A stretch of DNA of 64,000 nt from Lineus longissimus (GCF_910592395.1 NC_088325.1:13456109-13520108), one strand, 5' to 3'; counted from the stretch's first letter, positions 1-13,018 are shown. Translations and numbers: made by a program. Notes: generated by a model from the letters alone, not told the origin.

Positions 1-2790
1 TGTGGATACCTCGCAGCTATTTCAATCCACCGTAGCCTATGGCGATTCATTCAGCTTCTCCGTGCCGCCATTGCATCTCTCCATATCATGTCTTGAGCAT
101 CAGCCTGAGTCGGCCCCCAACATTAAGAGCCAGACCGTTTGAAAAATATCTCAACCTTGAGATGCATCCGTCAGGGATCTGTATAAGGACACAGGATATT
201 GATGATGGAAACATTTTCATCCTCTTAATATTGCAATTGCCGAAGATGAGGCATGATGGACCAATTACGGTTCGATGTTTGCATCCCAATTACCCAAAGT
301 GGCTGGCTTGAGGACGCTTAGCATTGGGAGAGGTCGGGCGATATGAAATTTGGAGACTATTGCGTAGGTTCCCCATACATGAAGTTGTATTCAATGCTTT
401 CTGTGAGATGGTGGGTACCAGTCGATCTCGTCTCTCCTGGTGAAAATGACACCACGTGACTGGTTCTACCCAAGGCTGTGCACAAACTCTATAGTACACA
501 GTCAAATAAAGACAGACTCCTATGTCATCACCTAGTCCTTCGAAGTATGTAGTAACCTGATCTGCTGAGAAATTTCAAAATGTCACTTGCAGTAAGATGC
601 GGCAATGCCAACCGATGCCTTTAGCAGAGATAATGAAAGATCTGATGACAATAGCATTGGCAACTCACATCTCACTCTGCCTACATGAAGCTAAGAACCA
701 TAGGCAGGAGAGTATCTTCCTCATGCATGCCATCTCGCATACACGTAGCTATCGTATCTCGCATCGCTAACGTACTGGAAGTTTTTAATTGTTGCTGAGT
801 AGGATGAAAGACATTGTTATGAAATGCGCAAGAATTACGACTTGCCTCCAGTAACAAATGAGGTAGTCATCGCAGAACTGATAGGCAGAATGCCGGCACC
901 TTGATTCCCTTCAGTTCACCCCCAATTGCAACAGTCAGGCACGAAATACGTATCGGTGTCTTTTGGCTACAATGGCTGACACAAGCACGCACCTCATTTT
1001 ACAAGGTTTCTTCCAAGAGATCAACCCTAGAGGTGTCACCATGGGTACATTGCTCAACCTCCTACCTTCGTATAAACTGAAGAAAGATCAGAAACAGCCA
1101 TGGTCCAGTTTGGCACCTTGATGTTTTGTCCCATCGCTGCCTGTTTGCAGAACCTGACCTGCACCTTTCATGGGTTGCCCCTTATAGGCAAAAGTTATGC
1201 AGAGATTGGAAATTTATACTTGGGAGTAGCATCAGTTGTTGCTAAAGGCCAAAGCAGAATTGTAAGATGACTTATGATATTTCACCCTCATCCATGAGGC
1301 TAATGCAATGGTACAGGCGACATTTGAAGGCATGCAGTGAGCATCGGCAGCTGGCTGACAATTCGTGTTGATAGCGCAGACTGTGGAAATGACTTCAAGG
1401 CGGAGACGGTACAATAGTGTTCGTAACCTCAAAACTCCATGCTGTACACCTTTCCAGAAATGGGGCGCCGAGTGTCCGAAATAGTGATGTCATAGGGGAA
1501 ACTAGGCCTTATGGTGAAGGGTCAAAGGAGATAGTCATGGTTGACCAACACATTTGAATGCCTTTAATGACGGACAAGGGGGACAAAGTTAGTTCCAATG
1601 CAAGCCACCAATTTCGGGAAGCATGTATTGGCGGAGGCCATACACAGGCACCTCTCCCAGGATATTTACGATCCCCCAATCAGCCAGATATGTAGTGTAT
1701 ATGAGAGCCGCTATCACCCATAGTGGTTGTGATGGAAATTTGATGAGTTAGCTTAGAAAGCTCATGGAATCATCCATCAAGTTTTACGAGCAATAACAAA
1801 TTGCAGATGGAAATCTACATATAATTCTGTGGCGTATATCATCTGAACCTATGTAGTTGTACTGTATGTGCTGGCTTTACGATATTATTGATGTTCCTTA
1901 TGCTGCAATCACATTTACAGGTTTAAAAAAAACATTGTTACCTCTTTGGAATGCTCTCCCCTCGCCCCTCCCGGTCTGCAAATGCCCGAAACAGGTTTTT
2001 CACGGAAGAAAGGACCTTTCATAATTGGCAATTGCTTTCAAATCTATATTGAGGCACCCATAAAGAATCAGGTGGGACCCTTGACCATATCCAGGGTCTT
2101 GTGGAAGCCGTGATGAAGTACGTCATCGTACAAAACCAAGGGAGTTGGAATGAGAATGCCTATTTGCATACCACCAGTCCCTCCGAAGCACCAAGTGCAA
2201 TATCCTCAATTCAAAGCTTTTTTTAATGATCGCTGATGCAAAAACGAAAAACAACCATCCTAATGGCATTCCATCCCCCTAGTTATCAACATCAAAGCAT
2301 CTCTTTTCAATTGAAACGCGGCTCACCACAAAATGCACTACGCTACAGTGTGTACCACTACTGGCGAACTACAAGCTGACTTCCATTTATTCAAATACAG
2401 ACAATCGATCCAGCTGCGTATATATATGACATGTATCATGATGAAACAGATTGCACAAAAAAAAAAATCAAAATGTGAATCAATATACTATACTGAATTC
2501 GCCGTGTTATAATCAATATCAACTGTGAAAATAAGAAAACACATTTTGTATTTTCAAATTTTTGAAAATGAAAGTGGCACATTTTAAAGATTGTTTGTAC
2601 TGGCAGAACTGATAGAAAGATATTTTCAATTTCATCAAGACGTTATGTCGTTACAACTTGTATCGCTGAAAGTAAAGAGGTCTGGTGAGATAGGCTTGAT
2701 CATAAACTCATAATAAAACAGTACATTGATTCTGTCTACCGGTACATTCATTCAATCATTGCTAAAAAAATACAAAAAGCTCATGAAAAA
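1..2790. other. Intergenic or intronic stretch, no gene recognised
   Basis: I see only short open frames without domain character, flanked by ordinary stop density. Base composition changes around 1.7 kb from mixed to clearly AT-rich. The mixed part could be decayed mobile DNA, but I recognise no coding motif in any frame. It could also be intron or 3' flank of the Ig-domain gene on the minus strand, whose last exon is uncertain. Confidence 0.4.
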
Positions 2791-2794
2791 AATA

Positions 2795-5002
2795 CTAAAA
2801 GCACAAGAAAAAGTAAAAGAAGCATAGAAAAATGATCTGAAATCTTTCAAAATTGTTCTCGCTAAAAATGTCTAAATATTCATTGGGGGAATCAGATGCT
2901 TTTTTGGCTAAATAATCTTGACTAAATTTTGGGTGGAGTCTGGCACCACTAATTATGTTGAACAAAAGAATGATGATAGGGAACCTATTAACAAAACAGT
3001 GAGTCAAATTTCCAGCTTCTGAAACAACGAATAGAAACGATCAAGTTAGTAAATTACTTCTCAACAAAGTTCTTTCCATTTTCAGACATTAACCATGTTT
3101 AGCGTACCACTGAACTGAAATAAACATTGAGAGAGATCACAAAAATAAACAGAACTTTTGATAGCGTCATATGATAATTTTTAAAGATGCTTACCATCAT
3201 AACTGATAAGTATCGTCTTGGAAATCTTTGGCTCCCCTATAACGTTTTCTGCTGTACAAGAAATGTTAGAAATTTTTTTCCCCTTATCCATGTATTTGCC
3301 TTGTACTGTAATCGTGCTTATAGTCCGTTTCTGTCCTTCCTTGTCTCCTGTGCAACCCGAATCAGTATTGTTTACTGTCGCACCACCCTTGAAGGGTTGC
3401 TGGAAAAGAGAAGTGGTAATTATAAGCCAAAGTGTCGATTTCATCTATATCATGTCAACTGTCAGCTGGGGAGGAACACTCCACTGAGGGAGCAGCAAAT
3501 TGACTGTCAGCAGCAAGGGCATTTTCATGGCATTTTCTCTAATGTACATCCGAGTCCTTCAGCAATGCGTCAGTTTAGAAGTTGAAAAGCCAACCTTACC
3601 AGGTTCATTGAACGGACTTCTGTTCAGTTTTTACAGAATGTACAATGTACAAGTTTCATTCGTTCAGTCATAATATAAACCTGTCGCTGACTTGCTCTTT
3701 CAGCTCTACTCAAGTCAAAGATCAGTGAATCTGTTCAATCAGTGTAGACCTGCCGAAGACATCATCCTCCGATATCGCTCTACTTACGTCATTTTCAAAC
3801 CATGAAATCTTGGGTGCGGGATTTGCGCACGCTGTTTTACAGGTTAGCACTGCGTTAGTGCCCTTGCTCAAAAACGGGGGGTCAGCCGTGCTGTTCGAGT
3901 CGTGGATCAGGTTCATGCTTGTTACCGGAACTGAAAACGGACAAAAGGGAATCAGCCGACACAGAAACTGAAAGCAGTGGTTTACACCAACAGTGGTACA
4001 TGTAAAGCGTGCATATAAAGGTGGCCAACCAATTGCCAGTATTCTTCAAAGGGTAACGATAATTGTAACCAGGGAATTAATTGTACTACGTCTTTAACTT
4101 ACATGTGGACTAGTTTTTACCACTTTGATACGTTAAGAAGTCACCTTTCCTGTATGTGTTGCACACACGCACTGCATAGATGCCAATATACATATGATGG
4201 TCGGCATGAGCCACAATCAAATCTTTTCAAATTTCTTATGCCCCTCGAATTAGTTAAAGGGAACTGGAACCGCCAAGCCAGTTCGTATGACCTCGTTTTC
4301 ATTTCCCGCGTAGCGGGCGATCAGAACGAGGCATGAATGAAACATGGCGCCTAGCTGTCAATCATTGAGTGACGTCACTACTATGGAATTTACTACGAAA
4401 ACTCATGAATGAAAGATCGCATGACTCACGTGATTCTCACATGATTCTCAATAATAACAAACTGAACTGCGCATGCTCGGGCACTGGGGGCGGAGCTGCA
4501 AATCTGAACTCGAATAGGAAGTTGGAAGTTTGACTTTCTCGGGCGGTGAAAGTCGAAAAGTTGAATAAATCGCTTGGCGGTTCCAGTTCCCTTTAAGGAA
4601 GCTTTCAGAAAGTAGCGTGGCCATTGCCAATATCGTATTGTTGTGTCGTTCGCACTCGCAGTTACAACTTACCCAAAACCTGTAAATCCACAACGGCTTT
4701 ATGGCGGGTATACATACATCGGTATTCCCCTCTATCTGCCCATTGGACATCTTTTATTGTCATATTATAAAATCCAAAGGGATTCATAGAATCTGAACAT
4801 GACACTTGATATTTCTCTGGTAAGTAAGTACGACAATTGGATGTTCTCGTTTTGAAGTTTGGCGGAGACTGCCAGGTCACTGGAACTACTTTTTCCGAAT
4901 CAAATTTGAGTTTACACCACAGACTGGTACTACTTCCTTGCTTTACTTCAACGGGTTCTTGTGGTACTGTGATATCCTGGGAGAAAGCTGCAGTCAAGAA
5001 TA
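2795..5002 (-). CDS. Immunoglobulin-superfamily protein, 5' exon missing
   Basis: Minus-strand exons that join in phase: 4673-5002, 3788-3930, 3195-3399, and possibly a last exon 2795-3018. The first exon opens with FLTAAFSQ, which looks like the end of a signal peptide, then an Ig V-type domain with the cysteine pair in SLWCKL and GEYRCMY. The next two exons together make a C2/I-set domain: VLTCKTAC, the WFEN tryptophan, then NISCTAENV. N-glycosylation sequons are visible (NMT, NST, NNT, NIS). The proposed last exon adds a short segment ending in a hydrophobic stretch and stop, which would suit a GPI or tail anchor, but it is AT-rich and may be spurious. The family mediates cell adhesion or recognition at the cell surface. 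I do not recognise the specific member. The exon carrying the initiator methionine was not found. Confidence 0.7.
4254..4596 (-). mobile_element. 343-bp TTAA-ended MITE, copy 1
   Basis: One of three copies of exactly the same length in the window. Both ends read TTAA followed by an inverted repeat beginning AGGGAACTGGAACCGCC. The interior includes CACGTGA and TGACGTCA-like palindromes. This copy is reversed relative to the other two and sits in the intron between the first and second known exons of the Ig gene. TTAA duplication is typical of piggyBac-type cut-and-paste elements. No coding capacity is visible. Confidence 0.8.
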
Positions 5003-5136
5003 CTGGAAAGAAAATGAAGATTTACTATTATACTATAACTATATCCCCCCCTCTCCCAACCACCAACTACTCGCCATCATTGACATTGAGTGCTAGCCAA
5101 CTGCTTCTTCGGTCAACTGCCATGATGGCATCATCC

Positions 5137-5171
5137 TAACTATATACCCCCCCCCCCCGCCCACCCTCACC
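5137..5171 (+). repeat. C-rich homopolymer and CCACC tract
   Basis: A run of C followed by CACC-rich sequence, with a matching short G run near 5304. Low-complexity DNA with no gene call. Confidence 0.6.
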
Positions 5172-5370
5172 CCCACCACCACCACCCGAGTCTTCTCCCT
5201 CACTGCACTGCAGCCCTATTAACGAAGAGCTCCCTAGCAAGGCCTGAGCCTTCCTCATATTACTATTAAAGTATTATACCATCATAGTCAACATTGACAA
5301 TGCAGGGGGGGGGGTTTCGGTTAGTTCAACAGTTTTCTATGTTCTTTTTATAACTATGCCACTATGCCAC

Positions 5371-5780
5371 GGTAACCGGAAAAACGCCGACCGACCGACT
5401 GACCGACTGACCTACCATCATAATACTATAGATCCATGCACTTGATTGGGACCAACGTTTACATCGGTCGAGACACTCGAGTAGAAAAACTACAGTGCAT
5501 AGATTAGGCCCAAATCATGTTTTTATATCCACTGACCATGTAGACAAAGCATATCTTTTAAATCTTTAGAGTATCGTTATCAGTTCCTTACCGCGTGGGC
5601 TCGTTTTCCCGGTTTAATTGACTGAAGATGCTGCTGTCAGACATGTCCGAATCCATCACGTGAATTGCGCTGGGCACTACACAGATACATGTGCTATAGA
5701 AAAGCGAAAGGGATACTGCATATGACGGTAGGTTGGCAGGTCGGTAGGTCGGTCGGTCGGTCGGCGTTTTTCCGGTTACC
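5371..5780. mobile_element. MITE with GGTAACCGG termini
   Basis: Terminal inverted repeats begin GGTAACCGGAAAAACGCCGA and run into GACC/GGTC tracts on both sides, at about 5371-5415 and 5725-5780. The flanks carry the same 16-bp direct repeat, CTATGCCACTATGCCA, at 5354-5369 and 5781-5796, itself an 8-bp unit twice. The interior is non-coding apart from a short open frame that looks exon-like on the minus strand but has no partner exon. Confidence 0.65.
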
Positions 5781-5796
5781 CTATGCCACTATGCCA

Positions 5797-7640
5797 AGAA
5801 ACCTTTAAAAAAACATTTTTTGTGAGCCTCGGCTCATGTGAAGTAGGCCTATAGGCGGGTCATCCTATTTTGCGTCTAGTAGCGTCCAACGCGAAATAAT
5901 AGGGTGTATATGGTTAAAAATGTTTTCAAGCTCCTAAAAACTGTGGAAAGTGAAAGTCTTTCTCATACATTAATGATTTATGTACAGAATAAGCTGTGCA
6001 AGATACACTTCCCCAGTTTTGTGGAAAATATCCTGCTTATTTCGTTTATGACCATTATATTTTATTTTGATGTCTTTAAATATATACACTTTTAAACCTG
6101 GTGGACACTGGTGGACGCTGTTTAGTATGACCCTGCTTTCACAATACCATTTTGATTTTCATGGTCAATCCGTCGCCATCATGGAATGGATGGCGCGGCG
6201 GAAAACAATACTGACTTATGATTTAGTGGCCTGAACCTACCAATTAAAATGAGGCAGACGGAAAGTTCCGAAAGTTCCATCGATGTAATCCTCCGAATAT
6301 CCATGCTTTATATCCTAAGGACACAAAATTCAACGATAAAATTCACTTCCCTACCACTTCTCAGTTCGCCATAGCTTGCCGCCATTATACATGTACACCA
6401 AAGAGTTTATGTACATGAGGTCTCGTTAGGGAGTTTTTCCCGAATGTACGCGATGATGACGTGCCCCATTAACAGGACGTAACATCTATTTTAAAATGGG
6501 TTTCCAATGTGATTGCATGAAAACAACCCATTTGTGTCGCATATCATTGGAAACGACCGATTCCCCTGATTCTGCAGGATGTTAAGTCGGGAATTTTATT
6601 TCTTTAAATAAATCATAAGCGTCGCATTTACTCTTAGCTCTGTTCTGAGTGTTCACCATCCCAAATGGCAATATTGCCAATTGGGCCGGACAATCACGGA
6701 AAACCCCAAATATTATACATTTCTTCCTAAATAATTCTTACAGTGACCATTCTCCCATGAAAGACAGTTGCTTACGCTACACAAAATTTATTTTAAAATT
6801 GAGGGTCAACCATTGAACTTTTGAGAAATGTTGAATTTTGCACAACACGGGGCCGACGCACATTCCAAGTTTAGTGTACACATACGTCGGCAACAACAGT
6901 AAAAGGCGTAGTTTCTTGTTAGCTCCCTATTACGTAGTGCTCTAGGTTTCAGAAACTCTAAAAAAATGTCTTTGCCAAAACAACTGCTAAATCAACACTG
7001 GAATACTGTGAGGACCAAGAAATCAATGATTATTTAGGAACTACGGTTACGAGTTGGCCGTGCATGAATACAAAAAACCCTCCCTAATGAGACCTGAGGT
7101 CTCATTAGAGAGTTTTTCCCGAATGTACGTGATGATGAACGGTCAATGTTATAGCCGATCCGCGTTAGCAGGTCATGTGATCATTGAGATTTCGCGGAAA
7201 TGAAATTGTAAACAAACGCACGTGCGCAGTTCAAATGGCGAACAACTGCGGACTTGGGTTTTCCTGGTGTTTTGAAAAGGGTTTCTTAAAGCTTGAGTAC
7301 GAGGAAGTAGAGTTGTCAGTTGGTTTAGGGTCGCAATCACCTATAGCGAGCAATTAGTACACGGTTGCCTATAGCCGGGGTTCTTCACTGACGTCACACG
7401 ATGACGTTGCCAGTTGTTTTAAACTGCCGTATCAATTGGCCGTCACACGTGGTCACGACGTAAAGGAAATGCATTGGCAGGTGGCTGTCAAAACGTCACG
7501 TCGTGACGTCACGAGAAGAACCTCTATAGACTGTCCCTGGGCTAGTCTATTCTTCCTTTGGACCGCAATCTTCTGTAAAGGATTATCCTAATCCTATACC
7601 ATCTTATCCTAATCCTATACCATCTTCTCTAAAGAAACTC
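5797..7640. other. Repeat-rich non-coding stretch with inverted repeats
   Basis: No gene seen. About 6418-7094 looks like a TIR element: GGTCTCGTTAGGGAG at the left is mirrored by CTCCCTAATGAGACC at the right. At 7096 a second, similar end starts immediately (GAGGTCTCATTAGAGAG), so the junction at 7076-7116 is a near-palindrome. The right end of that second element was not found. Confidence 0.5.
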
Positions 7641-7831
7641 CCTGAGAAATGGTCTATCAATGGTCTAGGTATACTATGAACCATCATCTCTGCAAGAATT
7701 TTATGGAGTCCGTGAGCGCTGACAGTCTAGTGCATGGCGTGGCCTACGGATACGATCGAGAGGACGGTTTGGGGTTCCGCCGATGGTGCTCGCATGCATT
7801 GGTCGTATCCCCGAAACCTTTACCAAAATCA

Positions 7832-8045
7832 AAGTCTCGTGGCATCCAATGAGGATAATATCTCGTGGCATATCGGATGCGCATCTGATGACGGTAAAAC
7901 TCGTGGCACCCGTCTCCGGCGACGCTGATGGTAAGGGAACTCGTGGCATATCGGATGCGCAACCGATGACGGTAAAACTCGTGGCACCCGTCTCCGGCGG
8001 CATGTTGACGGTAGGGGAACTAAAAAATCTCGTGGCATCCAATGA
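7832..8045 (+). repeat. 78-bp tandem repeat built on CTCGTGGCA
   Basis: The block CTCGTGGCATATCGGATGCG followed by GATGACGGTAAAACTCGTGG recurs at a spacing of 78 bp, with partial copies on both sides. Open frames across it in several frames are by-products of the repeat. Confidence 0.7.
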
Positions 8046-8079
8046 CAACAAAGTGAGCTCACACAACTGTCTGACAGTC

Positions 8080-9092
8080 CTGGCTGCTCCACCGTGCTGA
8101 CAACATGATGAGAGAGATGAGACAGTCACAGCCAGGCCAAATCAGTCTTGGCTGCTCTGCCAAGTTGACAATAATTATGGTGAGAGAGATGAGATGGTCA
8201 CAGCCAGTCTACATCAGTCTTTGCCGCTCCACCGTGTTGGCAACATGATGAGAGAGATGAGACAGTCACAGCCCGGCCGAATCAGTCCTGGCTGCTCCAC
8301 TGTGTTGACAACATGATGAGAGAGATGAGACAGCCACAGCCAGGCCACACCAGTCTTGGCTGCTCTGCCAAGTTGTCAACATGGTGAGAGAGATGAGAGG
8401 GTCACAGTCAGGCCGAATCAGTCCTGGCTGCTCGACCGTGTTGAAAAGGTGAGTGAGATGAGACGGTCACAGCCAGGCCAAATCTGTCTTTGCTGCTCTG
8501 CCAAGTTCAACATGGTGAGAGAGATGAAACGGTCACAGCCAGTCTACATCAGTCTTTGCTGCTCCACCGTGTTGTCAACATGGTGAGAGAGATGATCGAG
8601 AGGGTCACAGTCAGGCCGAATCAGTCCTGGCTGCTCGACCGTGTTGAAAAGGTGAGTGAGATGAGACGGTCACAGCAAGGCCAAATCTGTCTTTGCTGCT
8701 CTGCCAAGTTCAACATGGTGAGAGAGATGAGAGGGTCACAGCTAGGCCGAATCAGTCCTGGCTGCTCGACCGTGTTGACAAGGTGAGAGAGATGAGACGG
8801 TCACAGCCAGGCCACATCAGTCTTGTTGGCTGCTCTGCCAAGTTGTCGTCAACATGGTGAGAGATATGTGACGGTCACAGCCAGGCCGAATCAGTCCTGG
8901 CTTCTCCACCGTGTTGACAACACGATGAGAGATATGAGACAGTCACAGCCGGGCCACATCAGTCCTGGCTGCTCGACCGTGTTGACAAGGTTACAGAGAT
9001 GAGACGGTCACAGCCAGGCCAAATCAGTCTTTGCTGCTCTGCCAAGTTGTCAACATGGTGAGAGAGATGAGACGGTCACAACCAGGCCAGGT
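8080..9092 (+). repeat. About 70-bp minisatellite, roughly 14 copies
   Basis: The unit carries GAGAGATGAGACGGTCACAG, then CCAGGCC, AATCAGTC and TGGCTGCTC. Copies diverge by small indels and by alternation of CTGCTCTGCCAAGTTG and CTGCTCCACCGTGTTG variants, which gives a two-unit higher-order pattern in places. Open frames in it are repeat artefacts. Confidence 0.85.
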
Positions 9093-9685
9093 TTAAAGCA
9101 CAAATATCAGGAATATCACATCAAAAGAATCATTTAATTTATTAAGACAATGTAACTTTTCAAATCTAGATACATGTACATGAGAAATGTCTTTGATATA
9201 TCTACTATTACATCTTCTCTGATATACTTCTAAACATCACACCATAGAAGAGGTATCATTACAGGAAAATATCAAAATGTCCAAAATGTAAACCATGGGA
9301 AATTTTTAACTTTTTTGAAATATGTACTGACCACAACTGTCTGGGACCATCACACTCGTTCCCCCGAAGTGGTGTCTCACTGCTTGAAGAGATTTGGGTC
9401 ATATTTTCCCTTCAAAATGGTTGTGGTTGTGACATGTGATTGGTTGTGGGAGACATACAAGACACATATGCCTTCCCAAATCAAATAATTGCTTGCTGTG
9501 AATTTAAACAGTTTTTGTAAATCGCTCGCTGATAAATGATCGAGATATTAATTGCAAGCTCGTGTCAATAAGAGCAGAAATCAAAAGATAGAAAAGATTA
9601 TCGTTCATTGTGCCTGCGGTGTTGTAGAAGAGACGGCCAAATGTACCCATCTTCACAAGCATGGTGAGATGATCAGTAGGCCCTG
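9093..9685. other. Non-coding spacer between two minisatellites
   Basis: AT-rich single-copy-looking sequence. I see no gene, RNA or clear repeat in it. Confidence 0.4.
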
Positions 9686-10505
9686 GTGTGCATGTCTGTA
9701 CACATGTCGTCTAGAGCACAGTGAGATGTTGGGTCAGTCCAAGAGAGTAGGCCCAGATGATGACTGTTTTGGAAGAGACAAGGCTGTGAATGTCTTCCAG
9801 AAACGTAGACCAAGTCAGTGGTTGTGCATGTCTGTACACATGTCGTCTAGAGCACAGTGAGATGTTGGATCAGTCCATGACAGTAGGCCAAGATGATGAC
9901 TGTCGTGGAAGAGACAAGGCTGTGAATGTCTTCCAGAAACGTAGACCAAGTCAGTGGTTGTGCATGTCTGTACACATGTCGTCTAGAGCACAGTGAGATG
10001 TTGGATCAGTCCATGACAGTAGGCCAAGATGATGACTGTTGTGGAAGAGACAAGGCTGTGAATGTCTTCCAGAAACGTAGACCAAGTCAGTGGTTGTGCA
10101 TGTCTGTACATATGTCGTCTAGAGCACAGTGAGATGTTGGATCAGTCCAAGACAGTAGGCCAAGATGATGACTGTTGTGGAAGAGACAAGGCTGTGTGTG
10201 AATGTCTTCCAGAAACGTAGACCAAGTCAGTGGTTGTGCATGTCTGTACACATGTCGTCTAGAGCACAGTGAGATGTTGGGTCAGTCCAAGAGAGTAGGC
10301 CCATATGATGACTGTTGTGGGAGAGACAAGGCTGTGAATGTCTTCCAAAAACTTAGACCAAGTCAGTGGTTGTGCATGTCTGTACACATGTCGTCTAGAG
10401 CACAGTGAGATGTTGGATCAGTCCAAGAGAGTAGGCCCAGATGATGACTGTTGTGGGAGAGACAAGGCTGTGAATGTCTTCCAGAAACTTAGACCAAGTC
10501 AGTAG
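9686..10505 (+). repeat. 136-bp tandem repeat, about 6 copies
   Basis: Unit start points recur exactly 136 bp apart (for example 9790 and 9926), with a 4-bp insertion before the copy at 10202. Each unit contains GTAGACCAAGTCAGTGG, CATGTCTGTACACATGTCGT and GGAAGAGACAAGGCTGTGAA. Short frames with a repeated 68-residue product arise because each unit carries the same ATG and stop. There is no sign of real coding. Confidence 0.85.
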
Positions 10506-10572
10506 CTGTGACCGTCTGCGGAGAGTATGTAAGTGCTAGCTGACATTTGTCGGTCAATTTGACAAATACAAT

Positions 10573-10737
10573 TACAGTGGCACCTCTCTATAAGGGACAA
10601 CCTCTCTATTAAGGACACTAGTTTTGGTCCCAGATTGGTACATTCCATCAATTTGACCTCTCTAATCAGGACACCTCTCTATCAAGGAGAGCATTTGTCA
10701 GTCCCGAGGGTGTCCTTAATAGAGGCGTTCTACTGTA
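10573..10737. mobile_element. TACAGTGG MITE, copy 1
   Basis: Ends TACAGTGG and TACTGTA, with interior blocks CACCTCTCTA, AAGGACACTAG, TTTTGGTCCC and GTCAGTCCCGAGGGTGTCC. The same element recurs at 53349-53528, and a decayed copy lies at 14285-14400. TA-flanked ends fit a mariner/Tc1-like non-autonomous element. No coding capacity. Confidence 0.75.
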
Positions 10738-11814
10738 CTTCTACCACTTACTGGCAGGATCACCCCCGAGGATAGGTAAGGACATAGTCAATTGAGACAA
10801 TACCCATTCTGTTTCCCCGCACTTAATTGAGCTTAGACTAACCAGCTTTAAGCTTAGAGGCTCCAAAACAAAAGATGTATACCTTTTTATTTACAATTCC
10901 AGTCATTTTATTGCATAACCACCATACATACATGCATCGCTATTTACAGAGGCTTTTATTCAATAACAATAGGCTAACAACAAAACCATCCGTACAACAC
11001 AATTAATATGAACTATTGCTCTAAGAGTTACACTCCTATGGGGCACAATCATAATTGACGAGACTCCACTAAGCTAGGCTGTAGTGCATATTTGATTTGA
11101 TATGTGGAGAAACTGGTGCGACAGTGGTATTTTCCCCCAAATGTGCAGAATTGAGGTCTCAAGTCAAGCTGTGCAGTAGGGATGCGCTGGAGTAAGATGT
11201 GATATAACGAGTTCAGTAGCCTCCCCCCCCCCATGACCAAAAATTTAGCTACAGGTCTACATTCCTATTATGACAAAATGGACACACAGTTAACACCAGA
11301 ATTGGTCATGATTTGACATCCTTTACGAACAATATAACTGCACCACCTTGAATATTTTTTTGTCTTAATTAAAATGTTGTACGATCTACATTAAAAACAC
11401 ACAATACATCGACCTATAAAATATACACGAAACATCTACAACAGACGGATGCGTCCAAACATAACATGGCTGCATCGGCTGATTTCAAAACCCTAAGAAG
11501 GCTGTTATGTCGTTTCTGACTGCGGGCATCATCCTGCCACACCAAAAACCACCCAAGATCACTCTCGCCCCAAGACCTTTTAAAAGGACCAATTCTACAC
11601 CAATTCTCACACGCAAGTCAAGACCTATCATATCATAGCCAGATGCAAACTGAAATCTGCTCGGAAGCCCTAGGTAGTTCAAAATGCTCACTTTGACTAC
11701 AGTGATGAAGGGCAGTGCAGCTCCAATCTACTTACCAGGCACAATTTTACCCCCGAGCCTGCAACACTGTCAAGCATTTTTCATATCGTTCTAGCCACAG
11801 GTACTTAGTTCAAT
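10738..11814. other. Non-coding stretch, no gene recognised
   Basis: Mixed sequence with short chance frames on both strands. A C-run lies at 11222-11231. Nothing assignable. Confidence 0.35.
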
Positions 11815-12155
11815 TCGGGAATGTCACACTTACCGAAAGAGAGTGGTGTTGCAAAACACCAGGTTATCCTCAGGGTAGACATAACCAATGCCTAAGAGTA
11901 ACACTGATTTACAGTGTTAACTAAACTTGGTCAACTATGCCACCAGCTGCCCAGGGTTGTGTAACATTACTCTTAGCGATCGGGAATGTCACACTTACCG
12001 AAAGAGAGTGGTGTTGCAAAACACCAGGTTATCCTCAGGGTAGACATAACCAATGCCTAAGAGTAACACTGATTTACAGTGTTAACTAAACTTTGTCAAC
12101 TATGCCAACTATGCCACCAGCTGCCCAGGGTTGTGTAACATTACTCTTAGCGATC
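11815..12155 (+). repeat. 165-bp tandem duplication
   Basis: The sequence starting TCGGGAATGTCACACTTACC at 11815 recurs almost unchanged at 11980 and ends near 12155. Both copies contain CATAACCAATGCCTAAGAG and CAGTGTTAACTAAACT. The second copy has an extra TATGCCAAC. Recent duplication, no protein seen. Confidence 0.85.
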
Positions 12156-13012
12156 ACACTACCACAGTTAAGTGACACGAGGTCAGTCGAGTTCCTTAGG
12201 CCAGATCAACGTAAAAAAAAATACCGAACGTGATGAACTCTGTGATTTTTCCATTGCTTGTTGGCCAAGTCAAGCAATAGATTTGGCAAATGGCATGAGA
12301 GACAAAGGAAACATGGCATTAGCATTTACATGAGCATTGGTAAATCTTTTGTGCACCTGAGCCAAGGAGAGGCTAGTATAGTTTTTGCTTAAGCCAGTAA
12401 ACTTGGAGTTCTTAACACACATTACCAAATTACAACAAGATATTCATAGCTACATGTAGTATAATACACATTAGAATTATTATTTCCCCCAAGTGAAATT
12501 TGAGAAGTATTGAGCACCAAAAAGTGCACGACACAATAAATAGTAATATTTACTTTATAAACCCTCTTCATCACCTTTGGGATCATTTATTCAATGAGTA
12601 TGCAAAAAAATGACCAGCAGGTCGAAGAACATCAATTTGACCAAGACCTGTGATCCTTGACAACATCTGCCAAAAACAGGGATGGCAGTGTACACCTCCA
12701 TGACTCAGTATTTGTATTTGACCCGAAGTGCCTACCAGGAGGAACTTTTACCAGAGAAAGTTGCACATGAATGCAAAGGGACATGGATAAAGTACAGTAA
12801 GCCTTCAAGCGCACTGAATCAGGTGTCTAAGCCTTACTGGTCATAATGACCCAAGTCCAAATGTTCAAAGTCTGAGACAGCAAGCAGATTCATTTCAATG
12901 CAAATAGGTCAGCTGATATCCTTAGATTCTGAATGAAAGGTGTTGTTTTTGAGCACATTTTCAAGAGTCTACTGCTCAGCAACCAAAAATCTGACGCCAT
13001 CGGTCAATTCCT
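12156..13012. other. 3' flank of the FN3 receptor gene
   Basis: No coding exon seen. TTTATT on the plus strand at 12586-12591 and 13013-13018 would read AATAAA on the minus strand, downstream of the FN3 gene stop. Confidence 0.4.
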
Positions 13013-13018
13013 TTTATT
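13013..13018 (-). terminator. Candidate polyadenylation signal of the FN3 receptor gene
   Basis: AATAAA on the minus strand about 100 bp past the stop codon at 13119-13121. Confidence 0.45.

Noticed and set aside
5586-5655. Minus-strand open stretch MDSDMSDSSIFSQLNRENEP followed by a GTAAGG donor, as first exon of the Ig gene
   Set aside because: It ends in the wrong phase for the next Ig exon, is not a signal peptide, and lies inside the inverted-repeat element 5371-5780.
9790-10408. Repeated 68-residue frames
   Set aside because: Each 136-bp unit of the tandem repeat carries the same ATG and stop. No coding bias or domain.
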